Shown here piece after piece: positions 23,887-35,339 of a DNA stretch of 64,000 nt; within the stretch, counting starts at the first letter, position 1; every line of letters starts with the position of its first letter. Source of the DNA: Rotaria socialis (taxonomy: Eukaryota > Rotifera > Eurotatoria > Philodinida > Philodinidae). The stretch lies in assembly GCA_905331475.1 (NCBI GenBank), contig CAJNYU010001708.1, forward strand, positions 106,049 through 170,048. The letters run 5' to 3'. Below the pieces are notes generated by a model. That model was not told where the DNA came from and made no database searches. It saw only the letters and a program-made list of their open reading frames with translations. A program made the position numbers and the translations under genes.

Positions 23887-24588
23887 TTTAAGGCCCCCCT
23901 CAGGAAAGATGATTTTTCGAAAAAACCGAAATCGAATTTTTATCATAGGAAAATTTTCCATGATCTCCTCTTTCAGAATATATATAAATTTTTGAAAAAA
24001 GGTTAAATTTTGACAGAGTTATTGAACAAATACTCTTTCATCCCCCTTACTCCCACACACCTTTCTAAAAATTCCTAAATGTTGGTCTGAAAACATGGGC
24101 CTCAAGCAGAAAATGTTTTATAACTTTCGTTTGGCTTTAGCTTTCCCCGATATTTTTTTTGTATTTTAAAGGTCTGAATCAGAGCTAACTTTTCGTCGAC
24201 CAGATTTTCGATATTTGATTCCTGGACTGAGAAAAGTCTGATTTAGTGCGTTTTTTTATACCTAATTTGGGTGTCATACGGAATAAAGTGCTGATAAAAA
24301 TAAATAGAAGCGAATTTCAAAATTCCGTCCGATGAAGCGTTGCGTATGGAGGCTAGCTTTAATTTGAAATCCACCCGACCTCGATAACTTTCACAGTTAT
24401 GAATTTTTAACAATTCTCGTGAAAGCTATAAAATAAGTCGTAAGTCTAGTTTGGTTAGGTGTATTGATCTGAAAGTTTTACCACACACGTTTCTCACTAT
24501 GACCACTCATTCCTGTAACTTTCAGCCCGAACGGATCGTTCCAAGTGGCAAATCGATTTTGAGGGGTGGGGGGGAGGGGGCTTAAATG
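23887..24588. mobile_element. Possible ~700-bp element with C-rich inverted ends
   Basis: The left side reads TTTAAGGCCCCCCTC and the right side reads the inverse of a similar sequence (GGGGGAGGGGGCTTAAA). The interior is non-coding. The imperfect C/G-rich ends make the boundaries uncertain. Confidence 0.35.
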
Positions 24589-26034
24589 GTCAATTATTCA
24601 ATGAAAAGTCTATGTAATAAAACTTTAATGCAAGTGATTAAAATAGAATAACAGTCAGTTAAATCAAAGGATAAGTAAAAGAAGTCAACAGATAAAACTA
24701 CGTGATTTGCTTGCGCTTTGTTAGAGTCCTCTGGGGTGATTCGGATCTAAATTTTGAAAATTCATTTTGCTTTTGTTCCTTCTCACTCATCTTATATTGT
24801 ATAAGGATGATTTGTTTTTTAAACACTACTAGTTTAAAACATCTTCTGTTGAACCACGAACAAACCACCGAAAAATATTACACCGGTAAAAATTATGAGT
24901 CAAAATGGTGAAAGTAGTATGAAGCCGATCCGGAGTTACACTACATGGGGTATTTCAGACCACTCTATGAATATAGGTGGTGTAATTCGGATCCCTACAG
25001 CAAAAAATGGCTTGAGTCATTTTCCCCATCTTCTAACTTCTTTTTTTTTTATTTGAACTTCTGAAAAGCAAATATACCATTCTAAATCCCTAGATGTCCT
25101 TTATGGTACCTGAAAATATATATGGTGTCGTTTGGATCAACCAAGTAATTTCACTTGGGGTGATTCGAATCACTCCAGCTATTTTTGCTGGTGAACACTT
25201 TTAAAACGTCTACCATTTCTACAAAGCAAAATCGATGGCTGGATCCTGAAGAAAAGTTGTCCGTCTTACTTTTCTATACATGGTCCTACAAAAACTTCTA
25301 TCATACCGCTGATAATGCTTTAGATCAATCAATGTGTTTACACAAAAGAAGTTTACTAATCTAATCTACCCCGTCTGTCTTCCATGAAACATCCCGACTA
25401 AAGAAAATGGTTCTAGAAAAAATGTGTTGGATAGCTCTAACGCAGGAATGTTTGGGTTACAAAATGGTATGAAGATATCAACGGAAAAACACTGTTCACT
25501 ACTTGAGTTATCGGGAAACTAGCACATACATATAGATCTATTTATATTTCTGACACATATTCAGCATTTAACGGGCAAAAATGTTATTCGCAGAAAAACT
25601 AATACGATATTCCAAAACAGCGAGCGAAACTTAGTGCATTTACTTATTTTTCAAATGTTGTCGTAGAACGGTATTTTCTCAACAAAACGTTTAGTCCTGT
25701 TACCACCAGGGTTCTTGAAAAAACAATTACTTTCAGACACCGATTGTAAAGCATATCTAACATGAAATTTGCGTCATTTTGATATACTAAACCTCCAACA
25801 TGTTATATCTACTATTTAGAATGAAGTTTGATCACATTTGATTTTTCCTTAAACTTGGAGATACCAGGACTAAATTTCTGCATGAACAGAAAAGTAAACA
25901 AACACTTGAATTGTATGTAAATACACTCAGTTTTTCATTCTGATTCATAATATCGTATTCGTCTTGTGGAACTCACATATATATTTTCGAAGAAAATGGT
26001 GAGTGTAAGTTTAAAAGCGAGATTTTTGCGGCGG

Positions 26035-26097
<63 letters not shown>

Positions 26098-26127
26098 NNN
26101 NNNNNNNCCCCCCTCTCCCCATACCAG
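26035..26127. other. Poly-G run, 10-N gap and C-rich run
   Basis: About 60 consecutive G, then ten N (26098-26107), then CCCCCCTCTCCCC. Sequence continuity and true length across this point are not established; homopolymer next to N is typical of an unresolved assembly junction. Confidence 0.9.
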
Positions 26128-26547
26128 ACATTAATGAGTTAAAGATTGCGCTAAGTAGGAGCTTGGCTAATTAGGCTGCTATCTCTTCCTTTTTTAATTA
26201 CAGACTACACGAAAAAAGCAATGCTTGCCCATTACAGACTATAGTAACTGGCTTAGGGTACCATTAGAGACTATAGAAACTAGTATCTGGCATTGTGAAA
26301 TATACGAGCTAGCAGTTAATACTCGATTACAGACATAAGCAAATAGGTAATGACCTAATTATAGGTTTTGGAAATCAAGGTACATTTTTCAGATGAACTA
26401 TTTTGAATTACTTTTGTAAGCCTAAGGGATATATGTGAGTTCCACATTTTAGCCCCAAAGGGGATGCGCTAACAAGCTTTTTCTCCGAATAACAAATTTT
26501 TAACCGTTAAATCCTGAATATGTTTCAAAAGTATAAAAAGATCTATA

Positions 26548-26811
26548 CACTCTAAAAAATATGTTTTTTACGGAACTTAAAAAGGTTCTTCACTCGGGCA
26601 CACCGGAAGAACCTTTTTGGGTTTAGTATAGAACTTTAAAAGGTTTGGTAGTGAAGCTACAAATTTTTTTCAACATTTACTAAACCTGAAAGGTGTTGCA
26701 GCTTACAAACCAAACCTTTTAAAGTTCTATACTAAGCCCAAAAAGGTTCTTCCGGTGTGCCCGAGGGAAGAACCTTTTTAAGTTCCGTAAAAAACATATT
26801 TTTTTAGAGTG
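26548..26811. mobile_element. 264-bp palindromic MITE, TA target, CACTCTAAAAA family
   Basis: Almost perfect inverted halves starting CACTCTAAAAAATATG, containing AAGGTTCTTC and CGGGCACACCGG segments. TA flanks both sides (26546-26547, 26812-26813). The opposite arm of the large palindrome preserves the uninterrupted site, which matches the flanks joined at a single TA. Confidence 0.9.
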
Positions 26812-27210
26812 TATGCATGTGCTAGTTTTTCCGATATCTCAGATAGTGAACAATGATTTTCTGTTTATGTCTCCATACCATTTTGTAGCCCAAAAATTTC
26901 TGCGTCCGAGCTACTCAACATATTTTTTCTAGAACCATTTGTTTATTTGGGATGTTTGATCGAAGACAGACGAGGTAGATTAGAAAAGTAAACTTCTTTT
27001 GTGTAAACACACTGATTGGTCTAAAGCTTTATCAGTGGTATGATAGAATTTTTGTAGGACCATGAAGAGAAAAGTAAGACGGACAACTTTTCTTCAGGGT
27101 CCAGACATCGATTTTGCTTTGTAGAAATGGTAGACGTTTCAAAAGTGATCACCAGCAAAAATAGCTGGAATGATTCGAATTACCCCAGATATATTTTGAA
27201 TTGATTGATA

Positions 27211-27618
27211 CACTGTAAAAACAAGAGTAGAATAATATACGCTTACTCGTTCTACGAATACTGCTAAACCCTTCAAGGATTTATGAAACGAAGGGTACAT
27301 GATTCTGTCTCGTAGGGTATTTCAATCTACGCTTTTGAGAAAGTGTTTATTACTTTCTTGCAAAGGGTATTTAACTATACGGTCAGATATTTGTTGTTCT
27401 GTCCTTTCATGAAAAGGTTTTAGTATTCTGCACTCAAGGCTTTATTCCTCTACGGCCACAATTGTATTGTTCTACCATTAAGAAAGATTTCTGCATTCAA
27501 AAGAAATACGTTTTCTGGGTGTGGGAGATAACCAATAAACCCTTTAAAGGGTTTTTGATGCGTTGTAATTTCATAAACTGTTTAAGGGTATGTTAAAATA
27601 TGGTTTTTGTTTACAATG
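27211..27618. mobile_element. 408-bp MITE, CACTGTAAAAA family, TA target
   Basis: Left end CACTGTAAAAACAAGAGTAG, right end the inverse of CATTGTAAACAAAAA, with TA on both sides (27209-27210, 27619-27620). The interior is a diverged array of AAACCCTT/AAGGGTTT motifs as in the element at 32907-33253. Inserted in the right arm of the palindrome. Confidence 0.75.
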
Positions 27619-28198
27619 TAGAGGTGTCCTTGTTGTGAGCATTGTATTACAACTGTCGCTTCAACCGTCAAGATATTTTCAGGTCCCATCGAGGACATTT
27701 AAGGCTATCGAATGGTATATTTGCTTTTCAGAAGTTCAAATTAAAAAAAAAGAAGTTAGAAGATGGGGAAAATAACTCAAGCCATGTTTTGCTGTAGTGA
27801 TTCGAATTACACCACCTATATTCATAGAGTGGTCTGAAATACCCCATGCAGGGTAACGCCGGATCGGCTTCACACTACTTTCACCATTTTGACTGATTAT
27901 TTTTACCAGTATAATATTTTTCGATGATTCTTTCGTGGTTCAACAGAGGATATTTTGAACTAGTAGTGTTTAAAAAAATCATCATTATACAATATAAGAT
28001 GAGTGAGAAGGAACAAAAGCAAAATGAATTTTCAAAATTTTGATCTGAATTATCCTAGAGGACTCAATATTCCTTTTTTGTCTTCTTTGACATATATCTG
28101 TGTTTGCTAATGCCGTTATAGCCGAAACATCACTTGCTAGTACATGGTTATAACATTGTATAAATTATTCTGAAATCGAAGAAAAGTTTATTATAGAT

Positions 28199-28361
28199 CA
28201 GAGATGTACAAAGGACAGAACGGTCTTGTTATCTTGGTGTGTTTTCCTGTATGACAGGATGAGATTTAGATTTTGTCCTGTCCTGCCCGCCTGTCAGGAC
28301 CGAGGTAGCCAATAGGACAGGCTAGGGCAGCAGAGTCAATGATGTCCTGTGCACGTCTCTG
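28199..28361. mobile_element. 163-bp hAT-like MITE
   Basis: Ends CAGAGATGTACAAAGGACA and the inverse of CAGAGACGTGCACAGGACA. Flanks TTATAGAT (28191-28198) and TTACAGGT (28362-28369) agree at 6 of 8 positions, compatible with an aged 8-bp duplication. The interior repeats the CAGGACAG/CTGTCCTG motif. Confidence 0.6.
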
Positions 28362-28374
28362 TTACAGGTGAAGA

Positions 28375-30464
28375 AAATCAAAAATACGTGGCCTGAAATG
28401 TAGAGCAAGTATTCAATTGCTATATCATATGGAGACCGATCAAGTTTCTGTTCATAAAACTGAATTGGACCACGACCATCACGAAGAAAAAGTGTGTGGT
28501 ATTGATCAAAATGTGAAGAAATACATCGAAGATTTATTTAATAATGGTAGAACTTAAGCAAAAAATGATTCGTGTATTACAAACAAGAACTTGAGAATTA
28601 CCATCATTTGTGAAAATCAAAAATTTTATTGTTCAAATGAAAAAACCAAATTCGGTTCATATATTGCAAGTTTAGATGAGTTAGAACAATCTTGTGAGCA
28701 GAAAGTTAATATTCCAACTGATGAAAATAAACACTTTGTTGTTTGGTGTGAGATAATGTACAGTAATGAAAAAAGTGGAAATATATTTCGTGTATTTTTA
28801 TCATCAATACGCTTGTTCAACATTGCATCAGTATCATCGCATACGTACCTGTTGATGTAACATATAAATTAATTTGATGATGTGGGTTTTCCAGTACTTA
28901 TAACTGGAACAACTGATTTAAAGAAGGCTTTTCATCCATGTGATTCAGCTATATGTTCAAATAAAAAAAAAGAAAGACTTCGAATTCATTTTTAATAGTA
29001 TAAAAATTGGTTTAGAAAAAAATTCAGAAATATTTACTTAAAACAATAGCATTAATTTCCTATGCTGTCAATTCGATTAAAAGTGTTTTTATGAATGCAT
29101 TTAAAGATGAATAGAATCAAATGATGTGGTGGTCACAGATCAAAAGTAATGTTCAAAATGTTTCACTTCATATCGATGATAAAGTTGTTGCTGATGAAAT
29201 TATGAATGATATTGAAATCCTTCAATTATCTAATTCATGCACTGTATTTGAATTAGCATTAAGATTATTCACGAAAAAGTGGAAAAAACAGCAGACAAAA
29301 AATAAACAATCATAGGTTTTTTTAATTATTTTGATAATGAATGTGTCAAATCAAATGGTGGTTGGTATAAGGTCATTCAGCGCTATATCTCGTCCACCAA
29401 AAATGCCCTATAGACAACCCATGTCGCTCATTTTTCATCGAAACAGTCGGTTACCGCCGGTTTAATACAGCTTCTCTTCGTTTAGCATTTTTTAAATAGT
29501 TTTCTTCTAAATTAATCTTTTTAGTCTATAAATAGTGGATTTCAACTCAGTAAAGATCGAAATAATTATTCCACAGTGCATTCTCTGATATGCCTCAATT
29601 AGTTTTCCTATTGGTTAAGTCATTAATAAACAAGTATTTTTGATAGCGCCACCTTTAATTAATGGTAAACTCAAAAACTAGATAATTATAGTAAATGTGG
29701 CTAATATCTATGGCTTCAGCGCGTTCACAATTATAAGAGGGTAGCGATTTTGACATTTGTGTAAGAGTTTAAAAACATTCACCCTTTCTGACAAAGAAAA
29801 AAATTTAGCTGGAAAACCGGCGGTAACCGTTCGGTTAAGCGCCCAGTTTACCAGATGGTTAGCTGCGATTAACCGCCGGTTTTCGAGCGGTTTGAGCGAC
29901 ATGGGAACCAATAAAGTAGTAAAAGACGATGATACATTTAGAGAACATCATGTTTTATCAAGACTTTTTGTAATAGCTTCAAAAATAATTAATAATTGGT
30001 CAACTGAACGTGATCTATCTTCAACAAATGGAAAACGTTTTACTGTAGAATCAACAATATGTTTGAATTTATGGACTTCATGTTATCAATAGGCAAAAGC
30101 AACAAAAGATGTTATCTATCTTCAAAATGATGTTTCAAAAAACGATTGCATATCAGCGCCTAATTTAGAATCTATTTCACAAGTTGATTTAAATAAATAT
30201 GTCAACAGAAAATGGACTATATTCAACCAGTGCAAAAACTCTTTTGATATTCGGTGCTTGAAAATTAAGAACGATTCAGATTAGGAAACATTACGATGCA
30301 CCTGTCCAAATTTTCTTAAAATTTATTTATGTAAGCATATCGTTGGGATGAAGATTCGCTTAAAACTTTGTAAATCACCACTGGAAGTAAAGAACATGTC
30401 GCTCGGCGAACAAAGTAAGAGAAGTTGACCAGTAAAACCAAAATGTGCTTTACGACTGCAATAA
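28375..30464 (+). pseudogene. Broken MULE transposase (FLYWCH-MULE-SWIM)
   Basis: Translating across frames gives a decayed Mutator-like transposase. A FLYWCH-type zinc finger is seen at its start (CRASIQL...HDHH, about 28395-28480). A segment reading FPVLITGTTDLKKAFHPCDS (about 28887-28950) matches the MULE core. About 29121-29315 is the helical core. A C-terminal SWIM zinc finger follows as CTCPNFL...CKH (CxCxnCxH, about 30297-30345), and a short basic tail ends at TAA 30462-30464. Multiple in-frame stops and frameshifts are present, for example TAG at 29411 in place of a Glu codon and TAA after SCYQ near 30090. A 488-bp MITE interrupts it. Not functional. The assignment is from recognition of the family order. 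Confidence 0.8.
29418..29905. mobile_element. 488-bp MITE inserted in the MULE relic
   Basis: Inverted ends CCCATGTCGCTCA / TGAGCGACATGGG followed by GCCGGTT-rich inner arms. Deleting it together with one copy of the flanking AA restores the transposase reading frame (…TTN|KVVKDDDTF…), which marks the insertion point precisely. Confidence 0.8.
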
Positions 30465-31200
30465 TTTATTTCCAATTTTTCCCATTTCAATATTTTTTCT
30501 GCAGTTCTATAGTATATTTTATTGATAATTTTCCTCTTTTCTTCTGGTAAAATCTGTCTTATTTACCTATCAAGTTTAATTTTTTTAATGGTACAAATGA
30601 TATTTTTTTATTGCTATTCTATATAATAAACTGATCAATTTCTGATTATTTACTGCTAATCTAAATATTAGTCATTTAAACTTAAGACTGATCATTTCAT
30701 TTATTTTACAAATCAAATATTTTGTTAACATAAGATATTGGTTGTAGCTAATATGCTTATGATGCAATAGATATCTATAATAACTTTCAAAAACATTGAG
30801 CGTATTCAATGATTACTTTAACGAACCCTGGAAGTATCAAAAAACACTGTATTTTTCTTCTATTCGAGGCCTAGCCTAGAGACCTTGATATATATATATA
30901 TATATTGAGGGATACAAAGATACAAATATTGGGATTACGGTACATATTGAATAACATCGTCATGTGGGTCTTATAATGTGATTGCTATATAAAACGTTTT
31001 CCATACATTTTAATACACTATGATATATTTAATTGATGCATAACGATCGCGCTTGTTGAGTGAGTATTTCATTCGCTCTCGAGAAAAAATCTTAAAACTA
31101 GAATAGAAATCGGCAAAAGAATTAGGATTCCGTGCCAAACCTGAATTAAGGCACCCTCTATTTTATTTATTAAGAAAGAGTGAGTTGAACAGTAGACAGG
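30465..31200. other. Intergenic, AT-rich
   Basis: No gene recognised. Contains a (TA)n run at about 30888-30906. Confidence 0.5.
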
Positions 31201-31323
31201 GGATACCAGTACACGTATATTCAATTGCGAGTTATGCCCATGAAAAATAGATTGGGTGTGAGGGTGTGGGTGTGCATATGTCCGTTTCGTTGGGAGTTTA
31301 TTTGTGCCATGAACACATTCACT

Positions 31324-31414
31324 CACCCACACCACACCACACCCACACCCTCAGCCACCCACACCCACACCCACACCCACACCCATACCCACACCCACAC
31401 CCACACCCACACCC
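31324..31414 (-). repeat. Interstitial (TGTGGG)n telomere-like tract
   Basis: The plus strand reads (CACACC/CCCACA)n, that is TGTGGG repeats on the minus strand. There are about a dozen units with a few variants (CCATACCC, CTCAGCC). Bdelloid telomeres are known to carry TGTGGG repeats. Shorter runs of the same hexamer occur at about 20705, 48183, 55210 and 61003. Open frames across it (His/Pro or Trp/Val) are artefacts. Confidence 0.8.
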
Positions 31415-31429
31415 TTCTGTGGTACAAAT

Positions 31430-32115
31430 GACCATTTCTGTGGTACAATTGACCAATTCTATCGCACAAATGACCGTTTCTATGGCACAATTGACCATTC
31501 CTATGGCACAAATGATCTTTTTGTATGGCTCAAACGATCATTTTTGTGGCACCAATGACCCTTTCATAGCGCGTATCATTGGCCGATCCACTGAGGCACC
31601 ACGCCGAATAGTCACTTCTAATGATGAAGCAAGGGAAGGGGGCAGTCGGAGTTCCTATATGGAACTTTGATGCCTCCATCGCTAAATTTTCGAATGGTGT
31701 GATCCATTTGCTAAGTGAAACTCAACCTCCTTCCCATGTGAAAAATATTCTAGCCCCCTAACGAGAACTGTGCCGCAGTGTATTCTATTCGTGAGGAGGC
31801 TGAGAGCTTCCACCTTCCCCTATCAGAAGCAAAATCTTGGTTCTGCCATTGTTTCGCACCTGTATTTCACGCTTATTTTGGCTGCGTTTTTCTATTCATT
31901 GTTCTTGGAAATTTTTCATTTTCGTCTGATCGGTACCTAACTTTCACTTATTCGCCCTCCGTCTTCCTTGTTTCGGTTGAACTTATCCAGTCATCGTTTT
32001 TGGAAATTTCAGGATCTGTGGTTGAAACAGTCGACGAAGTGGGCTGTTCCTATATTTGCATGCGTGAGTTCTGTCAGCCAAGGGCCCAGTGAATCGATTT
32101 TCGATTCACGTTACT
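31430..32115 (-). repeat. Dispersed repeat with CAGA-family ends, copy in inverse orientation
   Basis: Inverse copy of the 17455-18050 family. It contains a run of ATGACCATTTCTGTGGTACA-like units (31430-31560) and ends with GGGCCCAGTGAATCGATTTT and GATTCACGTTACTTG (32085-32115), the mirror of the start of copy 1. Confidence 0.6.
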
Positions 32116-32906
32116 TGTGAATATTGAATATTTGATAAATCTCTTTGAAATCATTCGTGTTTTTAGATATTTGGTTTTCGTAATACCATTATACATAGCT
32201 GAATTCTTATGGATAATATATGGTACCAGAGTGGTTGAATATCTATAAAGGTTGTTCTACAAGTCTGTCGAAAAAGTTATCGTCAATATCTCATGTATTA
32301 CTCAATGTATTTAACTATATTTTTCTCCTAATAAGTAGTATTGTCTTTGGAATTTTATTCTGCGTATTTTCAGGTAAATATCTATTCTTACAGCTATTAG
32401 AATAAATTTGATTTTTTCCCGTTGACTCAGTTTCAGTCACAACTAATTGTCCAGCGAAAAGTACAAGCTGATTTTAACTGAAACGTAGGAAAAAATTGGA
32501 TTAGAGCAACATTTCAGAATTTTCATGAAAGTAAAAAAGTGAATTTCAGAACATTCAGATAACTTTCAGGCGCTACAGAGGAAAGAATTCAACTAGAATT
32601 GACAATTTGAAATGTTCGAAGCCCTGTTGCATTGGGCAAACGAGATTACACTGAAACTATGACTATCTTTCAATAAAATTGTACAACGTGTCGTTTCTCC
32701 AGCAGCTTTATGAAGAAGAATCACAATGAACACTTACTATGCGTAAAAAGCATTAGCTAGAAAAATGTGGTGAAATATTGCTCAAATTGATTTGCAGTTT
32801 TCGTTGGACAATTAGTTATGAGTGAAACTGTACCATGAACAAAACTTCAAAGAATGAGCATGTCAATCTTCTATTTCTTCACACTTTTACGCTTGCATAT
32901 CATATA
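32116..32906. other. Intergenic, no gene recognised
   Basis: AT-rich stretch between a dispersed repeat and a MITE. A short open frame at 32220-32405 is hydrophobic (a possible membrane helix), but it has no neighbours or motif to support it. Confidence 0.4.
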
Positions 32907-33253
32907 CACTGTAAAAAAAAAGAGTAGAATAATAAACCCTTGTCCTTTCTACAAATCATGTTAAACCCTTGAAGGGTTTATGACAACGCCATAAACCCTT
33001 AAAGGGTTTATGAAACGAAGGGTATATGAAAAAAAGATGATACAAGAACAAAAAGGGTTTATTAATCTGAGATTTAAGGAGAAGGGTATATGATTTTATC
33101 TTCAAGGGTATTTTAATATGCGGTNCATAAACCCTTCTAAGGGTATATGAAAGGGATTAAGAAACTTTTCACATACGGTAAAAGGGTTTAGTCTACGTTG
33201 CACTTTCATAAACCCTTAAAGGGTTTATTATTCTACCCTTTTTTTTTACAGTG
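32907..33253. mobile_element. 347-bp MITE, CACTGTAAAAA family, TA target
   Basis: Inverted ends of at least 36 bp beginning CACTGTAAAAAAAAAG and continuing GTAGAATAATAAACCCTT, with TA on both sides (32905-32906, 33254-33255). The interior is an array of AAACCCTTAAAGGGTTTAT dyads. One ambiguous base (N) lies at about 33125. No coding. Confidence 0.85.
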
Positions 33254-33523
33254 TAGTCATGTATGGGTTTAAGTATGAAACTTGCAATTATTTGGCTACA
33301 AGTTGTTTAGGTCATGAATAAAAAGACTAACCCGTATTTATTGATTTATTTACTTGAAAAACGATGTAATCGAGAGAATTTATTATGAGTTTTCGGCGAA
33401 CAAAAACAGTTTGAAAGTGAGTCAATGATCATATGGTGAGGTGTTTTTCACCTGTTGTTCTCACCATACAATCCTGAAGAATGAAGTTCAGAAAAAATAT
33501 TGAAATAGATGCAACTGTAAGTA

Positions 33524-34411
33524 CTACATTTTTACGGTCTCGTCGTCGTCGATTCCAAAAATAGATTCAACTGGGTCTTTGAAATCAATGTAACCGAGAA
33601 ATGGTGGAGATACCGCATATCCAAGCACTCGTAAGGCTGCTGCGGACAGCTTCATTTCTTTGCATCGTTCAGGTGGCACAGCAAGATATTCGTTTTCAGT
33701 TTGCCGATAAAACCCTTTACCCATGAAAATGCCCACTAATTCGCAACATTCATCTTGAGTAGTATTCCCACCAAGGCCATGATACGTATTTGCTAGATAG
33801 ATGACTGTATCACCTGGCTCCAGCTCGGCTGGTACGGTTTCGTCTACTAGGGCCCTTCTATCTTGATCAATCCACGTATTCGAGCCTGGAATGAAAACAA
33901 TGGCTCCATTTTTTGCATGTACTCTAGTAAGTGCAGTAAAGCAGCCGATTAACATCGGCCAATCAGATGGGCGTGTGTGATAATCCACGTCATCACGATG
34001 AAGTCCTTGCTGTATCCCTCCAGGCTCTAAACGGAAAGCTGCGGTCGCTGAAATAGTAGGCTTCGAAACAGAGGTAAGCTTTTCAGAACCTACGTAGAAA
34101 TGATAGGTCGATGTAAGCAATTTGTTAACCACAGCTAATTGCAAGGGATGCATAGCTAGATCAACACAGGCATTTGAAATACCAAAAAGACCTGAAACTC
34201 GGCGCGTTGTTGTTGCACAATAAGGTGATCCGTCCGCAGAATTAGTGTTAAACTTATGTTGAAGATCTTGTCTCACTTGATCTACATGTTCTTTAGGGAA
34301 CATGCCTGTCACTATAGCGACACCATCACGATTGAGATGTGCGACTATTTCATCTTCTGCTGTTGCACTCAGTGCCGAAACTCGTGAAATGGTAGCATTT
34401 CTGTTTGCCAT
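33524..34411 (-). CDS. PhyH-family Fe(II)/2-oxoglutarate dioxygenase, 295 aa
   Basis: Intact single-exon gene for a phytanoyl-CoA dioxygenase-like enzyme. The family hydroxylates organic substrates with O2 and 2-oxoglutarate at a mononuclear iron. Iron ligands are visible: the HxD pair H138-R-D140 (GLHRDDVDYH) and the distal His H211 (NTYHGLGGN). The segment ENG-like AKNGAIVFIPGS (166-177) is the usual strand before the distal His. Length (295) is normal for the family. There is no signal peptide and no transmembrane segment, so it is probably soluble. The start ATG gives a full N-terminus (MANRNATISR). Such proteins are common in fungal secondary-metabolite pathways. The lack of introns and a slightly higher GC than its surroundings make horizontal acquisition plausible (inference). 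Substrate unknown. Confidence 0.9.
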   Translation of the reverse strand: MANRNATISRVSALSATAEDEIVAHLNRDGVAIVTGMFPKEHVDQVRQDLQHKFNTNSADGSPYCATTTRRVSGLFGISNACVDLAMHPLQLAVVNKLLTSTYHFYVGSEKLTSVSKPTISATAAFRLEPGGIQQGLHRDDVDYHTRPSDWPMLIGCFTALTRVHAKNGAIVFIPGSNTWIDQDRRALVDETVPAELEPGDTVIYLANTYHGLGGNTTQDECCELVGIFMGKGFYRQTENEYLAVPPERCKEMKLSAAALRVLGYAVSPPFLGYIDFKDPVESIFGIDDDETVKM

Positions 34412-35339
34412 CGTATGCAGCTACAATTAATCGACAGAGTTACTCCTAAACGTATAGCTGTATTGTGGCGTGCAAAATTAAAACACACATGTACAAAATG
34501 AATGCAAATGGAGGATAGACATCATTTTTTTTCTATTCTCTTTTCCTCACTCATCCAAGCGTCCTCACGAAGAACGATAGATACTAATGATGCTCGTTCT
34601 GTATCGTATTATACAGCGACAAATATAGAAGAAAATATCAAGGCGAAACCGATATCATCTTTCTCATGGCCGACAAAATCTACTCAAGTATGAGATTCAA
34701 ATTAATTAAGATGTGTTACCATAAAGCAAAAGTATTGAAGAAAGGTCTATTTCATCGTACTTAATTAGACCCCAAAAGGATAGTTTATTACCGAATTTCA
34801 GAAGCTTCTTATTTATTTAAACATCATCATTTTCAGTTCAGAAGATGCAAAAGGTTTTTAGGATTTTTCAACGGAGCTATTGGAGAGCTCCGTAGATGCA
34901 TAAGTGATTTTGAATTTTTAATGATTTTGTTAGTTAGAAAAAACTTGTTATATATTGCTTCACCCCTTCGGAGTTTCTTTGTCTTATTGAGCAGTGCAAA
35001 GTATCATTTGGAGTTCAGAAAGTTTTGGATTACATTTATGAAGTTTTCACGATTATATCAATGATCTTGATTAAGTTTTTGAATATTTTTCACAAAACGT
35101 TGAATAGTGTCATAGGGTAGATCACATAAGCTATATATCTCATTTTGAATACAAGTCTTCGATTGAATATGTTGTATGATGCATCCGAGGTCTTCGAAGA
35201 AAGCCATGACAAAGCTTACAATTATTAAATGAAAAACAGACTGACCTATCAATGTTCAAAGACTTGATAAGAGTCAATCTGCTATTCTCAACTCTTACTT
35301 GTCGACAATCGATTGTTTTGTCAAAGTTAAATGAGTGTG
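34412..35339. other. Upstream region of the dioxygenase gene, no gene recognised
   Basis: AT-rich, non-coding as far as I can see. It must contain the promoter of the minus-strand dioxygenase, but no motif can be singled out. Confidence 0.4.

Larger units (their letters stand above)
24722..28066. repeat. Large palindrome, arms about 0.9-1.3 kb
   Basis: Left arm about 24722-25610, right arm about 26460-28066 after removing two MITEs. They match as reverse complements from the outer ends (GAGTCCTCTGGGGTGATTCG / inverse of GAGTCCTCTAGGATAATTCA) inward. Words of the type GGGGTGATTCGGATC recur several times within each arm, like subterminal binding sites. No protein is encoded. An assembly gap lies in the central spacer. 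It may be a non-autonomous foldback transposon or an inverted duplication. Confidence 0.8.

Noticed and set aside
31225-31670. His/Pro-rich and Trp/Val-rich open frames
   Set aside because: They are translations of the TGTGGG tract and neighbouring repeat units.
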